From an uncultured bacterium (lineage in GTDB: Bacteria; Actinomycetota; Coriobacteriia; Coriobacteriales; Coriobacteriaceae), in contig CAJMMX010000010.1 of NCBI GenBank assembly GCA_905214615.1, forward strand, positions 1-44,454: 44,454 nt of DNA, written 5' to 3'. The position numbers and the translations under genes are program-made. This document shows, piece by piece, positions 16,148 through 23,261 of this stretch. Each line of letters begins with the position of its first letter. The first letter of the stretch is position 1. The notes under the pieces are model-generated. The model did no database searches, was not told the DNA's origin, and saw nothing but the letters and a program-made list of their open reading frames with translations.

Positions 16148-16258
16148 CGTCAAACGGGCTTTCCATTTGCCTTTCATTCTATTTGGTTTTCGCTCGCAGG
16201 CGTGGATGAGAGGCTCTCTTTGGCCTTCGAGATTGGGCTTGTATGGGTCGTATGCCAC

Positions 16259-16407
16259 AAAATGGGCCTATCTACTACGTTTGCTACCACACCCTCGACC
16301 GTGACAAAGGTTATGAAATTAAAACCGCAGGTAGAGGGCTTGCCAGCTTTCGGAAAAGGCGGGTATGGTCGGCCCTCTCGAGTTAAACGTAGTAAATAGG
16401 CCCTTTT
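16259..16407. repeat. 149-bp element with inverted terminal arms
   Basis: The left arm 16259-16282 (contains GGGCCTATCTACTACGTTT) is the near-perfect inverse of the right arm 16385-16407 (AAACGTAGTAAATAGGCCC). An inner GAGGGC...GCCCTC pairing is also visible. There is no reading frame of note. The element is MITE-like and lies in the 514-bp gap between the permease and the XRE gene. Confidence 0.65.
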
Positions 16408-16464
16408 CTTGGCGCGCGGTCAGCTCAATGCTAATCTCCGTGCCGGAACTGACCCAGTTGTTTG

Positions 16465-16535
16465 TAAGTTGCGGTGATATACGGACTGTTTGGCGCTTTG
16501 GAGCTTCAAAACAGTCCCTATCTCACCGCAACTTA
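16465..16535. repeat. Hairpin repeat with GTTGCGGTGA arms, copy J1
   Basis: TAAGTTGCGGTGA (16465-16477) pairs with TCACCGCAACTTA (16523-16535), and inner GGACTGTTT pairs with AAACAGTCC. The outer arm sequence is shared with the hairpin at 24202-24268, while the inner stem differs. It ends 43 bp past the 3' end of the minus-strand XRE gene and may terminate it. Confidence 0.75.
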
Positions 16536-16578
16536 GGAGAAGGGCGGGGGCGGTTGGGTGCTGGTGGGTCGGAGCGTG

Positions 16579-17499
16579 TTAGGCCTGTTTGCGGTGCTTC
16601 CATTGTTTGCGACACCAGCGCATGAGCGCCTTTATGACGGGAATCGTGATGAGGATGATCCATGCAGGATGGGGCTGTCCCAAACAGAGCCACATGTAGA
16701 GGAACCAAGCGATGGCGGCTGCCGGGTAGATGACCTCGATCAGCTTAGACAGGTGGCGCCGATCGATAAAGTCACCAATCGCGTAGTAGACGGGAACCAG
16801 AAAGACGAGGAAAAGCCCCATGCCCCATGTGCCGTAGACAATGCCGAGCACCAGATAGGCGAGAGTAACAAGTGCGGGGAAGGGGAATTTGTTCCATGCA
16901 CGTCCGACCTTGGTGTGGAAATGCTTGCCATGATGGTCGAGCTTGTCGTGTGCTTCCTTCCAGCTGGAAAACGTTTCGCCGTCGATGGTGACGGTGCCGT
17001 CGTCATTGGTGCGTACGCTATGTCCATCGTCCTCAAGCGTATCGATATGCACGCCGTCCGGCCCCACATGCACCTCTTCGCCCTTGCGCTCGTTGGTCAC
17101 ATGGATGCCGCTCCAACCAACATGGACTTCCTCGCCCTTATTGGGATCAATGACGTGGATACCGCGCGCGAGGGAAATGTCGACAAGTGGTTTGTCGCCG
17201 CAATCGGCGTGCCCGGCAGAATCCTCAGCCTCGTCAGCCACATCCGCCGTCTCGGTGTCGGCGCTACCGTCCTCCAGGTCGTCGGCATCGTTGGCCGCCT
17301 CCCCATACAACAGCTCATCCAGCGACACGCCATACAGCGCGGCGAGCGCAATAAGGTTATCGGTATCGGGCGAGGATTCGCTGCGCTCCCATTTACTGAC
17401 AGCCTGACGACTTACGCCCAGCTGGGCGGCAAGCGCCTCCTGAGAAAGCCCGGCAGCTTTACGGCGATCGACGAGGCGCTGTGCCATCGCAAGATCCAT
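16579..17499 (-). CDS. XRE-family regulator with repeat domain and C-terminal membrane segments
   Basis: An N-terminal helix-turn-helix of the Cro/C1 type (about 5-62) includes AGLSQEALAAQLGVSRQAVSKWE. An acidic linker (67-100) precedes three 18-residue repeats beginning GIHV, GIHV and GVHI at 113, 131 and 149, the first two ending KGEEVHVG. After a DGETFSSWKEAHDKL segment, the C terminus has hydrophobic stretches (about 208-240 and 256-290) that would form three or four membrane helices, then a basic tail. It would therefore be a membrane-tethered DNA-binding protein, possibly sensing envelope state; this is inference. ATG 17499 has AAAGGAACC at good spacing. Length is 306 residues. Confidence 0.85.
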   Translation of the reverse strand: MDLAMAQRLVDRRKAAGLSQEALAAQLGVSRQAVSKWERSESSPDTDNLIALAALYGVSLDELLYGEAANDADDLEDGSADTETADVADEAEDSAGHADCGDKPLVDISLARGIHVIDPNKGEEVHVGWSGIHVTNERKGEEVHVGPDGVHIDTLEDDGHSVRTNDDGTVTIDGETFSSWKEAHDKLDHHGKHFHTKVGRAWNKFPFPALVTLAYLVLGIVYGTWGMGLFLVFLVPVYYAIGDFIDRRHLSKLIEVIYPAAAIAWFLYMWLCLGQPHPAWIILITIPVIKALMRWCRKQWKHRKQA

Positions 17500-17555
17500 G
17501 GTGGTTCCTTTCGTTTGATGGTCGAATCGAATGAGCCGAGTATGCCGAGAACAGC

Positions 17556-17640
17556 CGGTAGCGACCACCATTTCTAGTTAGAATCTGCCCCAACCCTACC
17601 GCAACTACCGGTAGCAACCCCTAGCGACCAGCCATTTTAG
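17556..17640 (-). promoter_or_regulatory. Repeated motifs upstream of the XRE gene
   Basis: CGGTAGC occurs at 17556-17562 and 17609-17615. TAGCGACCA(C)CATTT recurs at about 17559 and 17622, where it reads TAGCGACCAGCCATTT. CTACCGGTAG (17605-17614) is a perfect palindrome. The arrangement suits an autoregulatory operator of the XRE protein. No -10/-35 pair is certain. Confidence 0.4.
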
Positions 17641-17705
17641 GACAAATGTCAGTGCTACTCTCAGCTAAGAGCCTGCAACATCCCAAAATCTCAGCCCACG
17701 CACTT

Positions 17706-17736
17706 GCAGCAAGAAGACGAATAGCCTCGGCCTCCC
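17706..17736. repeat. 31-bp dispersed repeat, copy 1
   Basis: The 31 bp that begin GCAGCAAGAAGACG recur at 22115-22145 with two substitutions (GAATAGCCTCGG against GGATAGCCCCGG). Here the segment forms the left flank and arm of the palindrome at 17718. Confidence 0.75.
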
Positions 17737-17898
17737 TAGTTACCGCAGGAGGCCCCAGGGCTTTCCTCCCAAATCTTTCCGCAGGACGGAAGGCCCCCGC
17801 CGCGCGAAGCGCGCAGCGGGGTCCTGACATGTCCGAGGACGATTTGGGAGGAAAGCCCTAGGGCCTCCGATGAGAGCAGTTCCAGCCGAGGCTATTCG
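17718..17898. repeat. 181-bp imperfect palindrome overlapping the pfk stop codon (family L)
   Basis: The outer arms CGAATAGCCTCGGC (17718-17731) and GCCGAGGCTATTCG (17885-17898) are perfect. The next 28-bp arms, from GGAGGCCC to CTCCCAAATC (17748-17775) and their inverse (about 17841-17868), differ at one base. The core has TTCCGCAGGACG, a CGCGCGAAGCGCG hairpin and CGAGGACG. The pfk stop (17892-17894) is inside the right arm, just as the thrB stop is at 4188. The left edge of the window holds a partial relative. Confidence 0.85.
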
Positions 17899-18971
17899 TC
17901 GCCGAAGCTGATGCCCAGCGCTTTGGCCTCGCGCACCAGGTCGCTCTGGGGGTCGACAAACTTGAGCTTGCCGGCGACCTCCTCGAGCGGCATGTGGCAC
18001 ATCTTGCCGTCACGCAGGGCAATCATGTAGCCAAACTCGCCGCGTAGGCACCCCAGTGCCGCCTCGACGCCGCACTGGGTCGCAAAGATGCGGTCCTGGG
18101 CGTCGGGTTGGCCGCCGCGCTGCGTGTGGCCGGGGATGGCGACGCGGGTCTCGCGACCAGTCTTGGCCTCGATCTCCTTGGCGATGTCGTAGACGATCGA
18201 CGGACTCGTGCGCTCGGCGAGCTTTTTCTTGTACTCCTTCTTGGGCAGCGCTGCGTCCTCCTTGGAGATAGCGCCCTCGGCGACGGCCACGATGGTAAAG
18301 CGGCTGCCGGTCTCCATGCGATGCTCGATGGTCTTGATGACGTTGTCCATGTCGTAGGGGATCTCGGGAATCAAAATGACGTCCGCGCCGCCCGCGACGC
18401 CGGCATACAGCGGAATCCAACCGACCTTGTGGCCCATGATCTCGATGACAAACACGCGGCCGTGACTCGAGGCAGTGGTGTGGATGTCGTCGATGCACTT
18501 GGTGGCGACGTCGATGGCGCTCGTAAAGCCAAACGTCAACTCGGTGCCCCAGGTGTCGTTATCGATGGTCTTGGGCAGGGCGATAACGTTGAGGCCTTCT
18601 TCGCGCAGGCGGTTGGCGGTCTTGGTGGATCCGTTGCCGCCCAGCATAAACAGGCAGTCGAGCTGCAGTTTATGATAGGTGTGGACCATTGCGGGCACCT
18701 TCTCGACGCCGTCGGCCTCGGGAATGTCCAGGCGCTTGAACGGCGTGCGGCTCGTGCCCAGGATGGTGCCGCCGCGGGTGAGGATGCCGCTAAAGTCTGC
18801 CGGCGTCATCACGCGAAAACGGCTGTAGATGAGGCCCTGGTAGCCGTCCTCAAAACCATAGATCTCGATAGGCTCTTCGCTATTGGTCATGAGCGTTTTG
18901 ACGATGCCGCGCATGGTGGCATTGAGCGCCTGGCAGTCGCCGCCACTGGTAAGAAGACCGATCCTGAGCAT
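17892..18971 (-). CDS. pfk: 6-phosphofructokinase, group III (mixed-substrate) type
   Basis: The enzyme phosphorylates fructose 6-phosphate in glycolysis. TSGGDCQALNA (8-18) replaces the usual GGDAPGMNA. GGNGSTKTA (111-119) keeps glycine at the position equivalent to E. coli Gly104, while PKTIDND (133-139) has lysine at the equivalent of Gly124 and the catalytic Asp137. ATP-dependent PFKs usually have Gly/Gly and PPi-dependent ones Asp/Lys, so Gly/Lys marks the group III clade, whose phosphoryl donor must be tested. IEIMGHKVGWIP and the IPGHTQRGGQP loop are also present. At 359 residues it lacks the long allosteric extension of beta-type enzymes. GGAAGGA precedes the ATG. Confidence 0.88.
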   Translation of the reverse strand: MLRIGLLTSGGDCQALNATMRGIVKTLMTNSEEPIEIYGFEDGYQGLIYSRFRVMTPADFSGILTRGGTILGTSRTPFKRLDIPEADGVEKVPAMVHTYHKLQLDCLFMLGGNGSTKTANRLREEGLNVIALPKTIDNDTWGTELTFGFTSAIDVATKCIDDIHTTASSHGRVFVIEIMGHKVGWIPLYAGVAGGADVILIPEIPYDMDNVIKTIEHRMETGSRFTIVAVAEGAISKEDAALPKKEYKKKLAERTSPSIVYDIAKEIEAKTGRETRVAIPGHTQRGGQPDAQDRIFATQCGVEAALGCLRGEFGYMIALRDGKMCHMPLEEVAGKLKFVDPQSDLVREAKALGISFGDE

Positions 18972-19009
18972 GATGAATCCTTCCGGGCAAGTTATAACAT
19001 GCGCATAAG

Positions 19010-19042
19010 TTTACCCCCGCACACTGTTGATGCGGAGGTAAA
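19010..19042 (-). terminator. Stem-loop between the Ntn hydrolase gene and pfk
   Basis: TTTACCCCCGCA (19010-19021) pairs with TGCGGAGGTAAA (19031-19042) with one mismatch, loop CACTGTTGA. It lies 70 bp after the Ntn hydrolase stop on the minus strand. No T tract follows on that strand, so terminator function is uncertain. Confidence 0.45.
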
Positions 19043-19111
19043 ACGTGTTAGCTCAAATGTATAGAAATGTAAGCAACGTCAGGCGAGCGTAAGGACGACG
19101 GTGCCAGCTCC

Positions 19112-20197
19112 TTACAGCGCGAAGGCGTCGACGTCGCCCCAGTGGCGGCGCAGCGTGATGGCGGCAGCGGGCTCGGTATTGTCAAAGACGACCGACCACT
19201 GCGTGTTGCTGGTGATGTCTTCCGGATTGGGCTCTTGCGCCGCAGCGCGCAGGGCCTTCCAAGCGACTGCCTCGTCTTGGGCACCGACATGGGCGTCGAG
19301 GACATCGGCGATGGCGATGGCGCGTTCCTTGCCATGGCCCAGTTCGCCGTTCTTTTGGTTGGGTAGCACTTCGGCACCATAGCAGGCGTAGAAGTTCGTA
19401 ACCTGGCGCACGGGCGTCGCCTTGCATGCGCGGTCGGGGTCGCGCGGATCCCACTCCACCACCCGCGCGTCACCGGCGGCGTCGTTGATAAAGAAGTGGT
19501 AATCGCGTCCTGCCATGGCGTGCATGTCGTAGGCAGAAAGCAGGTCGACGGCCTCCTGCGTGGTAGCCGCGCGGTCGAGCACCAGGCGGATGGCGAGCGA
19601 AGTGTTGATGACGGGGCGCTGCGTGTCCTGGTCACAGGGTTTGGAATCCAGGGTGAGTACGGCAATGGACACGCCACATTCGTTAACACCATCGAGCTGG
19701 GCAAACGAGCCCATGAGTGCGGCGGCGCGTCCGGCGACGGAGTCAAGCGGAGTGTTATCGCCCAGGTTATTGAGGGCGGCAAACCCGATGGAGGCATAGC
19801 CGTCGCGCGGGTGATTGCGCACCAGCAGCGCTGAGGTGTCGTCCTTAAAGTCGTAATTGCGACCGGTGCGCACGCGGCCTTCGGCATCCACGGCGACAAA
19901 AGCGCTGCAGGCAAACTGGGGCGCCTGGACATGTGCCGGCACGCCGGGGAGCGCCTGCGCCACCACGGCATCGATGTAGGCCTGGTCGTCGCGCACGCCA
20001 GCGGCGATGATGCGATCAAGATCGTAGTCGTAGACGATGTCGATTACGTACAGGTCATAGCCATCCGCGTAGCCGGTCAAGCGTTTGAGCGACGCGGCGG
20101 ACTTGATTTGCTTGTGATAAACGATACCGGTGGCAGCGGCAAGGCCGACGGCGACTCCCGCGGTACCGCAGGCGATGGCAATGTTACGTGGCTTCAT
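19112..20197 (-). CDS. Membrane-anchored Ntn hydrolase, choloylglycine hydrolase/penicillin V acylase type
   Basis: This predicted linear amide C-N hydrolase has one N-terminal hydrophobic segment (about 5-27) that would anchor it outside the membrane or act as a signal. The predicted nucleophile is Cys97 in FACSAF. Arg113 and Asp116 in GRNYDF lie 16 and 19 residues later, the same spacing as Cys2, Arg18 and Asp21 in bile salt hydrolases. LDGVNECGVSIAV matches the NE.G segment and RQVTNFY the conserved asparagine region. Because these enzymes use an N-terminal cysteine, about 96 residues would have to be removed. The substrate could be a conjugated bile salt, N-acyl amino acid or beta-lactam; none can be chosen from sequence. 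GAGGAG precedes the ATG by 6 nt. Confidence 0.75.
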   Translation of the reverse strand: MKPRNIAIACGTAGVAVGLAAATGIVYHKQIKSAASLKRLTGYADGYDLYVIDIVYDYDLDRIIAAGVRDDQAYIDAVVAQALPGVPAHVQAPQFACSAFVAVDAEGRVRTGRNYDFKDDTSALLVRNHPRDGYASIGFAALNNLGDNTPLDSVAGRAAALMGSFAQLDGVNECGVSIAVLTLDSKPCDQDTQRPVINTSLAIRLVLDRAATTQEAVDLLSAYDMHAMAGRDYHFFINDAAGDARVVEWDPRDPDRACKATPVRQVTNFYACYGAEVLPNQKNGELGHGKERAIAIADVLDAHVGAQDEAVAWKALRAAAQEPNPEDITSNTQWSVVFDNTEPAAAITLRRHWGDVDAFAL

Positions 20198-20358
20198 GAC
20201 GGCTCCTCTCGTCCTGTTGGTGCAATTGTCGCAAAAGGAGCGCGGGCATGATGACTCAACTTGGTGAGCGGCGCGGAACTAAGCATGGAATGAAGAGTGC
20301 GACGCTGGCGTGGCGGGGTATGCTGGAGGGGACCATCAACCCAGCGAAAGGGGAGAGC

Positions 20359-21744
20359 ATGACGGATCAGGAAACGCCCGAGCGCGCGCACGTGACGGCC
20401 GACGATATCGAGGCTGCCAACGACCTTATCGACTTTATCGAGGCATGCCCCAGCATGTTCCATACGGCAGCGACCATTATGGCCGAGCTCGACGAGGCGG
20501 GCTTTACCTACCTGCCCGAGAATGCGGCGTGGGACATCGAGCCGGGCGGGCGTTATTACACGCAGCGCAACACCTCGAGCGTCGTTGCCTTTAAGGTGGG
20601 CGAGGACCTGGCCGCGACATGGGGCGAGGACGGCGTTGCCGGCGACTACCATTTTCAGCTCACGGCGTCGCACAGCGATTCGCCGACGTTTAAGGTCAAG
20701 GCCGTGCCCGAGCTCGACGGCGCGGGCGAGACGCTGCGCCTGAACACCGAGGCCTACGGCGGCATGATCGACTACACCTGGTTCGATCGTCCGCTGGCAC
20801 TCGCGGGCCGCGTGTTGGTACGCGAGGGCGACCGTATCGAGAGTCGTCTGCTTGCCACCGAGCGCGAGGTCGCTATTATCCCGAGCCTTGCTATCCATAT
20901 GAACCGCGGCGTTAACGAGGGCTTTGCTCCCAATCGCGCCGTCGACCTGTGCCCGCTCATCAGCGCCGGTGACCTTAAGCAGGGAGATTTTGACGCCCTG
21001 ATCGCCGACGAACTGGACGTTGAGCCCGAGCAAATTTTGGGCCGCGATCTGTTCCTGGTCAATCGTCAGGATGCGCGCATTTGGGGCTGGGCCGACGAGT
21101 TTATCTCGACGCCCAAGCTCGACGACCTGGCCTGCGCCTACACCTCGCTGCAGGCATTTTTGGGTGCCGAGAACGCGCACGACGTTTCGGTCTTCTGCTG
21201 CTTTGATAATGAGGAGGTTGGCTCCGAGACCAAGCAGGGCGCCATGTCGACGTTCTTGGCCGATGCACTGCGCCGCATTAACGGCTCGCTGGGCTTTGAC
21301 GACGAGTCGTACCACCGTGCGCTTGCCGCTTCGATGCTCGTGAGCTGCGACAACGCGCATGCCGTGCACCCCAACCACGCCGAGAAATGCGACGCCCGCA
21401 ACCAGGTTGTGCTCAACGGCGGCATCGTCATCAAGGAGGCCGCCAACCAGCACTACTGCACCGATGCCTTTAGTCGCGCGGTGTTCCAGGCCATCTGCGA
21501 TGACGCCGACGTGCCCACGCAGGCCTTCGCAAACAAGAGCGATATGGCGGGTGGCTCCACGCTCGGCAACCTGTCGAACATGCAGGCGAGCATGCATGCC
21601 GTGGACGTGGGCCTGCCGCAGCTTGCCATGCACTCGAGCTACGAGACCGGCGGCGTGCGCGACGTGATGTACGCCATCCGCGCCCTCACCGCCTTCTACG
21701 AGCGCAACCTAACCATCAACGGCGCCGAAAGCGTGGAGCTCTAA
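20359..21744 (+). CDS. M18 family aminopeptidase
   Basis: This cytoplasmic dinuclear zinc exopeptidase of the aspartyl aminopeptidase family removes N-terminal, often acidic, residues. The metal-binding motif is ASHSDSP with His105. Asp in KLDDLACAY, Glu-Glu in CFDNEEVGSE, Asp in SCDNAHAVHPNH and the C-terminal MHSSYETGG His complete the expected set. The 461-residue length is typical. ATG 20359 was chosen for GGGGAG 4-5 nt upstream; an in-frame ATG 111 nt further upstream would add non-conserved residues and no ribosome binding site. It diverges from the Ntn hydrolase. The TAA stop starts the degenerate repeat at 21743. Confidence 0.93.
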   Translation: MTDQETPERAHVTADDIEAANDLIDFIEACPSMFHTAATIMAELDEAGFTYLPENAAWDIEPGGRYYTQRNTSSVVAFKVGEDLAATWGEDGVAGDYHFQLTASHSDSPTFKVKAVPELDGAGETLRLNTEAYGGMIDYTWFDRPLALAGRVLVREGDRIESRLLATEREVAIIPSLAIHMNRGVNEGFAPNRAVDLCPLISAGDLKQGDFDALIADELDVEPEQILGRDLFLVNRQDARIWGWADEFISTPKLDDLACAYTSLQAFLGAENAHDVSVFCCFDNEEVGSETKQGAMSTFLADALRRINGSLGFDDESYHRALAASMLVSCDNAHAVHPNHAEKCDARNQVVLNGGIVIKEAANQHYCTDAFSRAVFQAICDDADVPTQAFANKSDMAGGSTLGNLSNMQASMHAVDVGLPQLAMHSSYETGGVRDVMYAIRALTAFYERNLTINGAESVEL

Positions 21745-21772
21745 AACCTATCAAGAAGGGACATGTTTAGGG
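21743..21772 (+). repeat. Degenerate constant-loop palindrome
   Basis: The sequence AAAACCTATCAAGAAGGGAC followed by ATGTTTAGGG matches the left arm and loop of the P family, but the right arm has decayed. As with P1 and P3, the TAA of the upstream gene merges with its first bases. Confidence 0.5.
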
Positions 21773-21902
21773 ATTCAGGTTCTGAGGTGCTGCCGACGCG
21801 TCCGCAATCGGATATATGCATAAACCGACCCGCCGATTGCATATTTCGGTGGGTCGGTCGCTTTCCGCCCACAGGTACCCCTGGGGGCGCCGTGCAAATT
21901 CC

Positions 21903-22080
21903 GGAATATTCAGCATCCGGGGCCCACAGGCGCAAGAACGGGCGCGCGAAACCGCGCCGAATGTCCCGATTTCGCACCCCCAACGCCCCGAGGACCGCTC
22001 ATTTTCCACAGGTTGCTGCCCGCGGCGCCTGCCTTTCGCCCAGAATCCGGTATGCAGCCCCCTCGGGCACTGAATATTCC
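21903..22080. repeat. 178-bp segment with 11-bp inverted termini
   Basis: The termini GGAATATTCAG and CTGAATATTCC are exact inverses, and GGGCG.GAAA-like inner sequences pair weakly. It may be another decayed MITE-like element, less well supported than those at 9746 and 16259. Confidence 0.45.
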
Positions 22081-22114
22081 CAAAAATGCACGCCGAACCC
22101 CGCCCCAGGCACCC

Positions 22115-22145
22115 GCAGCAAGAAGACGGATAGCCCCGGCCTCCC
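22115..22145. repeat. 31-bp dispersed repeat, copy 2
   Basis: It matches 17706-17736 with two substitutions and lies about 50 bp past the 3' end of the hydroxyacid dehydrogenase gene. No large palindrome surrounds this copy, so it may be the remnant of a family L element. Confidence 0.7.
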
Positions 22146-22163
22146 CAGTCGCAGCGTCGGCTC

Positions 22164-22190
22164 ATTACGCCGTTTGTAAAACGGCGTAAT
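22164..22190 (-). terminator. Hairpin after the 2-hydroxyacid dehydrogenase gene
   Basis: ATTACGCCGTTT (22164-22175) and AAACGGCGTAAT (22179-22190) form a perfect 12-bp stem with a 3-nt loop, 2 bp past the stop codon. The U tract is absent, so it may instead protect the transcript end. Confidence 0.55.
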
Positions 22191-22192
22191 TC

Positions 22193-23128
22193 TTAGTGTT
22201 CGATCCAGCAGCGCAGGGTCTCGCCGGCCTGCAGGTGACGCAGATTCTCCGCGGCGATGTCGACGACGTTGTTGAGCGTGGCTGCCAGGTGGAACCAGCC
22301 GGAGACGTGCGGCGTGATGAGCATGTTGGGCGCATCCCACAGGGGGCTTGTCGCGGGCAGCGGTTCGGGGTCGGTGACGTCGACCGCGGCGCCGGCGAGA
22401 TGTCCCGACTCCAGAACGGCAACCAAGTCATCGGTGACCACAAGGTCGCCGCGGCCGCCGTTGGCAAAGAAGGTACCTGGTTTCATCGCGGCAAAGAACT
22501 CGGCGTTCGCCAGACCGCGGGTCTCGGGCGTGCTCGGCATAAAGGATGCGACGATGTCGGCCTCTGCCAGGCGCTCAGGTAGGGCGTCCATGCCGTCCAT
22601 GTCCTCAAACACAATGGGGTAGACGAGTGGATGGCGCTTGATGCCGCGGACGTGCGCGCCCATGCCGCGGCAGAGCGTGGCAAAGTGACCGCCGATATCG
22701 CCCGCGCCCAGCACCAGCACGTTGGCGTTTTTGAGCGAGGTAACTGGCCCCAAATCCTCCCAGCGATGTTCGCGCTGCAAGTCGTGATAGCCGGGCAGGC
22801 GCTTCATCATGGAAAGGACCATGGCAAACATGTGCTCGCTCACGGCCTGGCCGTAGGCGCCCACCGAGCAAGACAGTTTGGCGTCGGCTGGCACGGTGCC
22901 GGCGGCAAGGTAGTCGTCATAGCCGGCGGTCTGCAATTGCAGCAGCTGGAGATGCTCGCATGCCGTGAGCATGTCAGAGTCGATGTTGCCCAAGATCACG
23001 TCGGCGTTGGCGACTTGTTCGCGCGTGATAGCGTCGGCGCTCGTGTAGATAAAGTCCTCGCCCGGAGCGCTCGACTCAAGAATTGCGCGATGGTGGTCGT
23101 TGACGGGCAGCAAAACCAAGATGTTCAC
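22193..23128 (-). CDS. D-isomer-specific 2-hydroxyacid dehydrogenase
   Basis: This NAD(P)-dependent oxidoreductase interconverts 2-keto acids and D-2-hydroxy acids. The Rossmann motif VLVLGAGDIGGHFA sits mid-protein. The catalytic arginine is in ANGGRGDLVV, the glutamate in DVTDPEPLP and the histidine in ITPHVSGW, the canonical R-E-H triad. The length of 311 residues is normal. The start is GTG 23128 with AAAGGA 6 nt upstream; a longer frame would begin inside repeat P4 and is rejected. The substrate (hydroxypyruvate, pyruvate, 2-oxoisocaproate and so on) cannot be told. A terminator and repeat separate it from map upstream. Confidence 0.9.
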   Translation of the reverse strand: MNILVLLPVNDHHRAILESSAPGEDFIYTSADAITREQVANADVILGNIDSDMLTACEHLQLLQLQTAGYDDYLAAGTVPADAKLSCSVGAYGQAVSEHMFAMVLSMMKRLPGYHDLQREHRWEDLGPVTSLKNANVLVLGAGDIGGHFATLCRGMGAHVRGIKRHPLVYPIVFEDMDGMDALPERLAEADIVASFMPSTPETRGLANAEFFAAMKPGTFFANGGRGDLVVTDDLVAVLESGHLAGAAVDVTDPEPLPATSPLWDAPNMLITPHVSGWFHLAATLNNVVDIAAENLRHLQAGETLRCWIEH

Positions 23129-23147
23129 AAGTAGTCCTTTCCGCTTG

Positions 23148-23198
23148 ACCCGCCAAAAAGGGACAGGTTTATTTTGGCGGGTTTTATCAGGCAAAACG
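23148..23198 (+). repeat. Constant-loop palindrome, copy P4
   Basis: The arms ACCCGCCAAAA (23148-23158) and TTTTGGCGGGT (23172-23182) enclose AGGGACAGGTTTA. The tail TTTATCAGGCAAAACG matches the other copies. Both arms carry compensating T-to-C and A-to-G changes relative to P1 and P3 (CTGCC to CCGCC, GGCAG to GGCGG), which supports selection for pairing. It lies just upstream of the dehydrogenase start. Confidence 0.85.
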
Positions 23199-23202
23199 CT
23201 AT

Positions 23203-23252
23203 AAAAACGCCGGGCTTCGCGATGGTTAACATATCCATCGTGAAGCCCGGCG
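23203..23252 (-). terminator. Rho-independent terminator after map
   Basis: On the minus strand an 18-bp stem with one mismatch (CGCCGGGCTTCACGATGG and its partner, 23208-23252) is followed by five T residues. It starts 9 bp past the map stop codon. Confidence 0.85.
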
Positions 23253-23261
23253 CATCCACGG

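Larger units (their letters stand above)
21773..22163. other. Repeat-rich, gene-free spacer after the aminopeptidase
   Basis: The spacer contains a hairpin ACCGACCCGCC / GGTGGGTCGGT (about 21828-21860). A long-range inverted pair, GGAATATTCAG (21903-21913) and CTGAATATTCC (22070-22080), delimits about 178 bp. Its interior is GC-rich, with partial further pairing. No credible coding frame or RNA gene was identified. Confidence 0.5.

Noticed and set aside
17621..17830. Small frames within the palindrome at 17718-17898
   Set aside because: They are translations of an inverted repeat and have no ribosome binding site or homology.
20194..21633. Minus-strand frame of 479 codons opposite the M18 aminopeptidase
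   Set aside because: It is a shadow of the aminopeptidase codon pattern, with no ribosome binding site or conserved domain.
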